Assembly: GCA_002377605.1 (NCBI GenBank)
Contig: DFQD01000104.1
Span: 1-7,065, forward strand
DNA from: Gammaproteobacteria bacterium UBA3498
Lineage (GTDB): Bacteria > Pseudomonadota > Gammaproteobacteria > Pseudomonadales > Pseudohongiellaceae
DNA length: 7,065 bases
Reading direction: 5' to 3'
Under the pieces are notes generated by a model that saw only the letters and a list, made by a program, of their open reading frames with translations, was not told where the DNA came from and made no database searches. A program made the translations under genes and the position numbers. Position 1 is the stretch's first letter; every line of letters starts with the position of its first letter. Positions 5,377 through 7,065 of this stretch are shown here, in pieces.

Positions 5377-7014
5377 TCAACGTTTAAAACTCAAAAGATA
5401 GAGACCCAATGCTGTTAGTCCCAGCGTCACAATTGACGTATTTAAAACAAAACTTCCAATTGCCGGAATTAGCGTAGCTCCCGCAAGCACAAGTGAGATT
5501 ATTCCAGCATTTTTTGCATGGCGTTTTGCAAGCCTATCTTTTTCAATCCTTAGTTTCTGCTGTGCACGAATAGATTCATTGATTGTATGCAGCTCACTTG
5601 ACTGTTCAATGGCTTTTATCAACAGAAAAGGTACGTGCGGAAGCTGCTCGATATAGTTTGGAATGTTTTCTTGTATCTTTTCTAGCAAAGTAAGGGGGTT
5701 AAGCCTTTTAGTATTCCAATGTTCTAAATAAGGCAGCGCCGTTTTCCATAAATCCAATTCTGGATATAGTTGTCGCCCTAGTCCTTCTATATTGAGTAAA
5801 GTTTTTTGTAATAGTACTAAGGAAGGTTGTACTTCCATATTAAATCTTCCTGCAGTCTGAAATAATTGAACTAGGATTTGTCCAAAGGAAATATCTTTTA
5901 GAGGCTTTTCAAAAATTGGTTCGCAAACGGTGCGCATTGCCGACTCAAATTCATGCACCTTGGTATTTTCAGGGACCCAGCCACATTCCACATGCAGCTC
6001 CGCCACTCTCCGATAGTCTCGCTTAAAAATCGCAAGCAAGTTTTTGGCCAAATACGTCTGATCATCGTCGGTTAGAGAGCCAATAATGGCGCAATCAATA
6101 GCAATGTATTGAGGATTATCAGGATTTTCCCTTGAAACAAAAATATTCCCAGGATGCATATCAGCATGAAAAAAATTATGCTCAAAAACTTGAGTGAAGA
6201 AAATATCTACGCCTGTCTCAGCCAACTTTTTAAAATCAACTTTTGATTCATTAAGTTGACTGATATCTGTAACAGGTATGCCATGAATTCGTTCCATTAC
6301 CAAAACATTTTTTCGTGTGTAATCCCAATACACTTTGGGAACGTAAAGAACTGGGCTGTTTTCGAAGTTGTTTCTTAGTTGGGATGTATTTGCGGCCTCT
6401 GCTTGCAAATTTAGCTCGTCGTAAATAACCTTTTCATAATCGTTTACAACTTCTATTGGACGCAGTCTTTTTCCTATTGTTGAATTATTCTCAATTAAAT
6501 CTGCTAGCCACTTTAGTAGATGAATATCATCTCTAATTGTTTTCTCAATACCTGGTCGAATAACCTTTACAACAACATCTTCGCCACCTAATAATTTGGC
6601 TTTGTGAACTTGTGCGACTGATGCAGAAGCAAAGGGCTCAGAATCTAATTTTGTAAATACATTTTTCGTTTTTAAACCTAAAGCTTCTTCGACTATTGAC
6701 TCAACAGGAGGTGAGGTAAATGGAGGAACGTTATCTTGTAGAGATTGTAGCTCATCAGCAAGTTCTTTATCTAAGAAGTCCCTTCTGGTTGAAAGCAATT
6801 GACCAAACTTTATGTAGATTGGGCCAAGTTCTTCCATCGCTAATCTTAAGCGCCGACTCTTTGAGTTATTAATTGAGCTGGAAGGTGCTCCAATTCGATA
6901 GGGAGTTAAGAACAAACGAATCCACCATGCACCTGGATGCTGCACTAGAAACTCATCGAGGCGATATTTGCCGACGACCCGAAGAATTTTTAATAATCGA
7001 GGTAGATGAGGCAC
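5377..7014 (-). CDS. ubiB: Ubiquinone biosynthesis accessory protein UbiB (ABC1/ADCK family)
   Basis: UbiB is a membrane-anchored atypical kinase-like ATPase needed for ubiquinone synthesis, thought to help make lipid intermediates available to the Ubi enzymes. The 545-residue reading is close to the E. coli length. It has the family KxGQ motif (KFGQ, 69-72), the Ala-rich nucleotide loop SASVAQVH (130-137), Lys150 in VVKVIRP, ELNLQAEAAN (200-209), the catalytic-loop HADMHPGN (283-290), and two C-terminal membrane segments (about 502-521 and 526-542). The DFG-like motif reads IDCAI (306-310) where relatives have IDCGI. The start is a GTG at 7014; its sequence PHLPRLLKILRVVGKYRLDE aligns with the usual UbiB N-terminus. 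However, the frame stays open to the window edge with no in-frame ATG, so a further upstream start cannot be excluded. hisI begins 17 bases after the stop. Confidence 0.95.
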   Translation of the reverse strand: MPHLPRLLKILRVVGKYRLDEFLVQHPGAWWIRLFLTPYRIGAPSSSINNSKSRRLRLAMEELGPIYIKFGQLLSTRRDFLDKELADELQSLQDNVPPFTSPPVESIVEEALGLKTKNVFTKLDSEPFASASVAQVHKAKLLGGEDVVVKVIRPGIEKTIRDDIHLLKWLADLIENNSTIGKRLRPIEVVNDYEKVIYDELNLQAEAANTSQLRNNFENSPVLYVPKVYWDYTRKNVLVMERIHGIPVTDISQLNESKVDFKKLAETGVDIFFTQVFEHNFFHADMHPGNIFVSRENPDNPQYIAIDCAIIGSLTDDDQTYLAKNLLAIFKRDYRRVAELHVECGWVPENTKVHEFESAMRTVCEPIFEKPLKDISFGQILVQLFQTAGRFNMEVQPSLVLLQKTLLNIEGLGRQLYPELDLWKTALPYLEHWNTKRLNPLTLLEKIQENIPNYIEQLPHVPFLLIKAIEQSSELHTINESIRAQQKLRIEKDRLAKRHAKNAGIISLVLAGATLIPAIGSFVLNTSIVTLGLTALGLYLLSFKR

Positions 7015-7065
7015 TTCATGGGCTCTGCTGATTAGCGGGGGAGCAAAGATAGCACCAGAAAACCC

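Noticed and set aside
5360..5380. TTG start for hisI overlapping the ubiB stop
   Set aside because: It is possible as a coupled start, but the seven added residues do not resemble HisI N-termini; the ATG at 5359 gives the usual length.
1..7065. Possible novel defence, mobile or biosynthetic system
   Set aside because: Every long frame is accounted for by a well-known housekeeping family, and no repeats, integrases, transposases or unknown genes are present.

Overview
This window is an ordinary chromosomal housekeeping segment of a gammaproteobacterium. It holds nine protein genes in two convergent blocks, with no RNA gene, mobile element, CRISPR array or obvious foreign gene. The proteins resemble gammaproteobacterial families along their whole length. 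The order ubiB-hisI-hisE-tatA-tatB-tatC, with hisI and hisE as separate genes, is the arrangement known from pseudomonads and relatives; enterobacteria carry a fused hisIE elsewhere. The moderately AT-rich sequence and AT-leaning codon use argue against a high-GC Pseudomonas, so a marine or uncultured low-GC gammaproteobacterium is plausible. I cannot name a genus.

Plus strand, 1-3032: the 3' part of typA (translational GTPase TypA/BipA, cut by the window edge), a 116-base spacer with two small inverted repeats, then pip (proline iminopeptidase) and dtd (D-aminoacyl-tRNA deacylase) only 11 bases apart, probably one transcript. These genes concern ribosome function and amino-acid or tRNA quality control.

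Minus strand, 7014-3044, read right to left: ubiB (ubiquinone biosynthesis accessory ATPase/kinase-like protein), hisI and hisE (steps three and two of histidine biosynthesis), and tatA, tatB, tatC (the complete twin-arginine translocase). All spacers are 40 bases or less, and tatB overlaps tatC by 14 bases, so a single polycistronic transcript is likely. Its promoter is not seen and probably lies beyond the right edge. The two blocks meet tail to tail at dtd/tatC with an 11-base gap and no recognisable terminator.

I found no previously undescribed system. The points worth a second look are small: short inverted repeats beside starts that lack a Shine-Dalgarno sequence (hisE, tatB, pip), a pattern of initiation signals in tatABC that fits the known TatA excess, an Ala in place of Gly in the UbiB metal-binding motif, an altered third membrane segment in TatC, and the uncertain 5' end of ubiB. 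No stretch longer than 300 bases lacks a gene.
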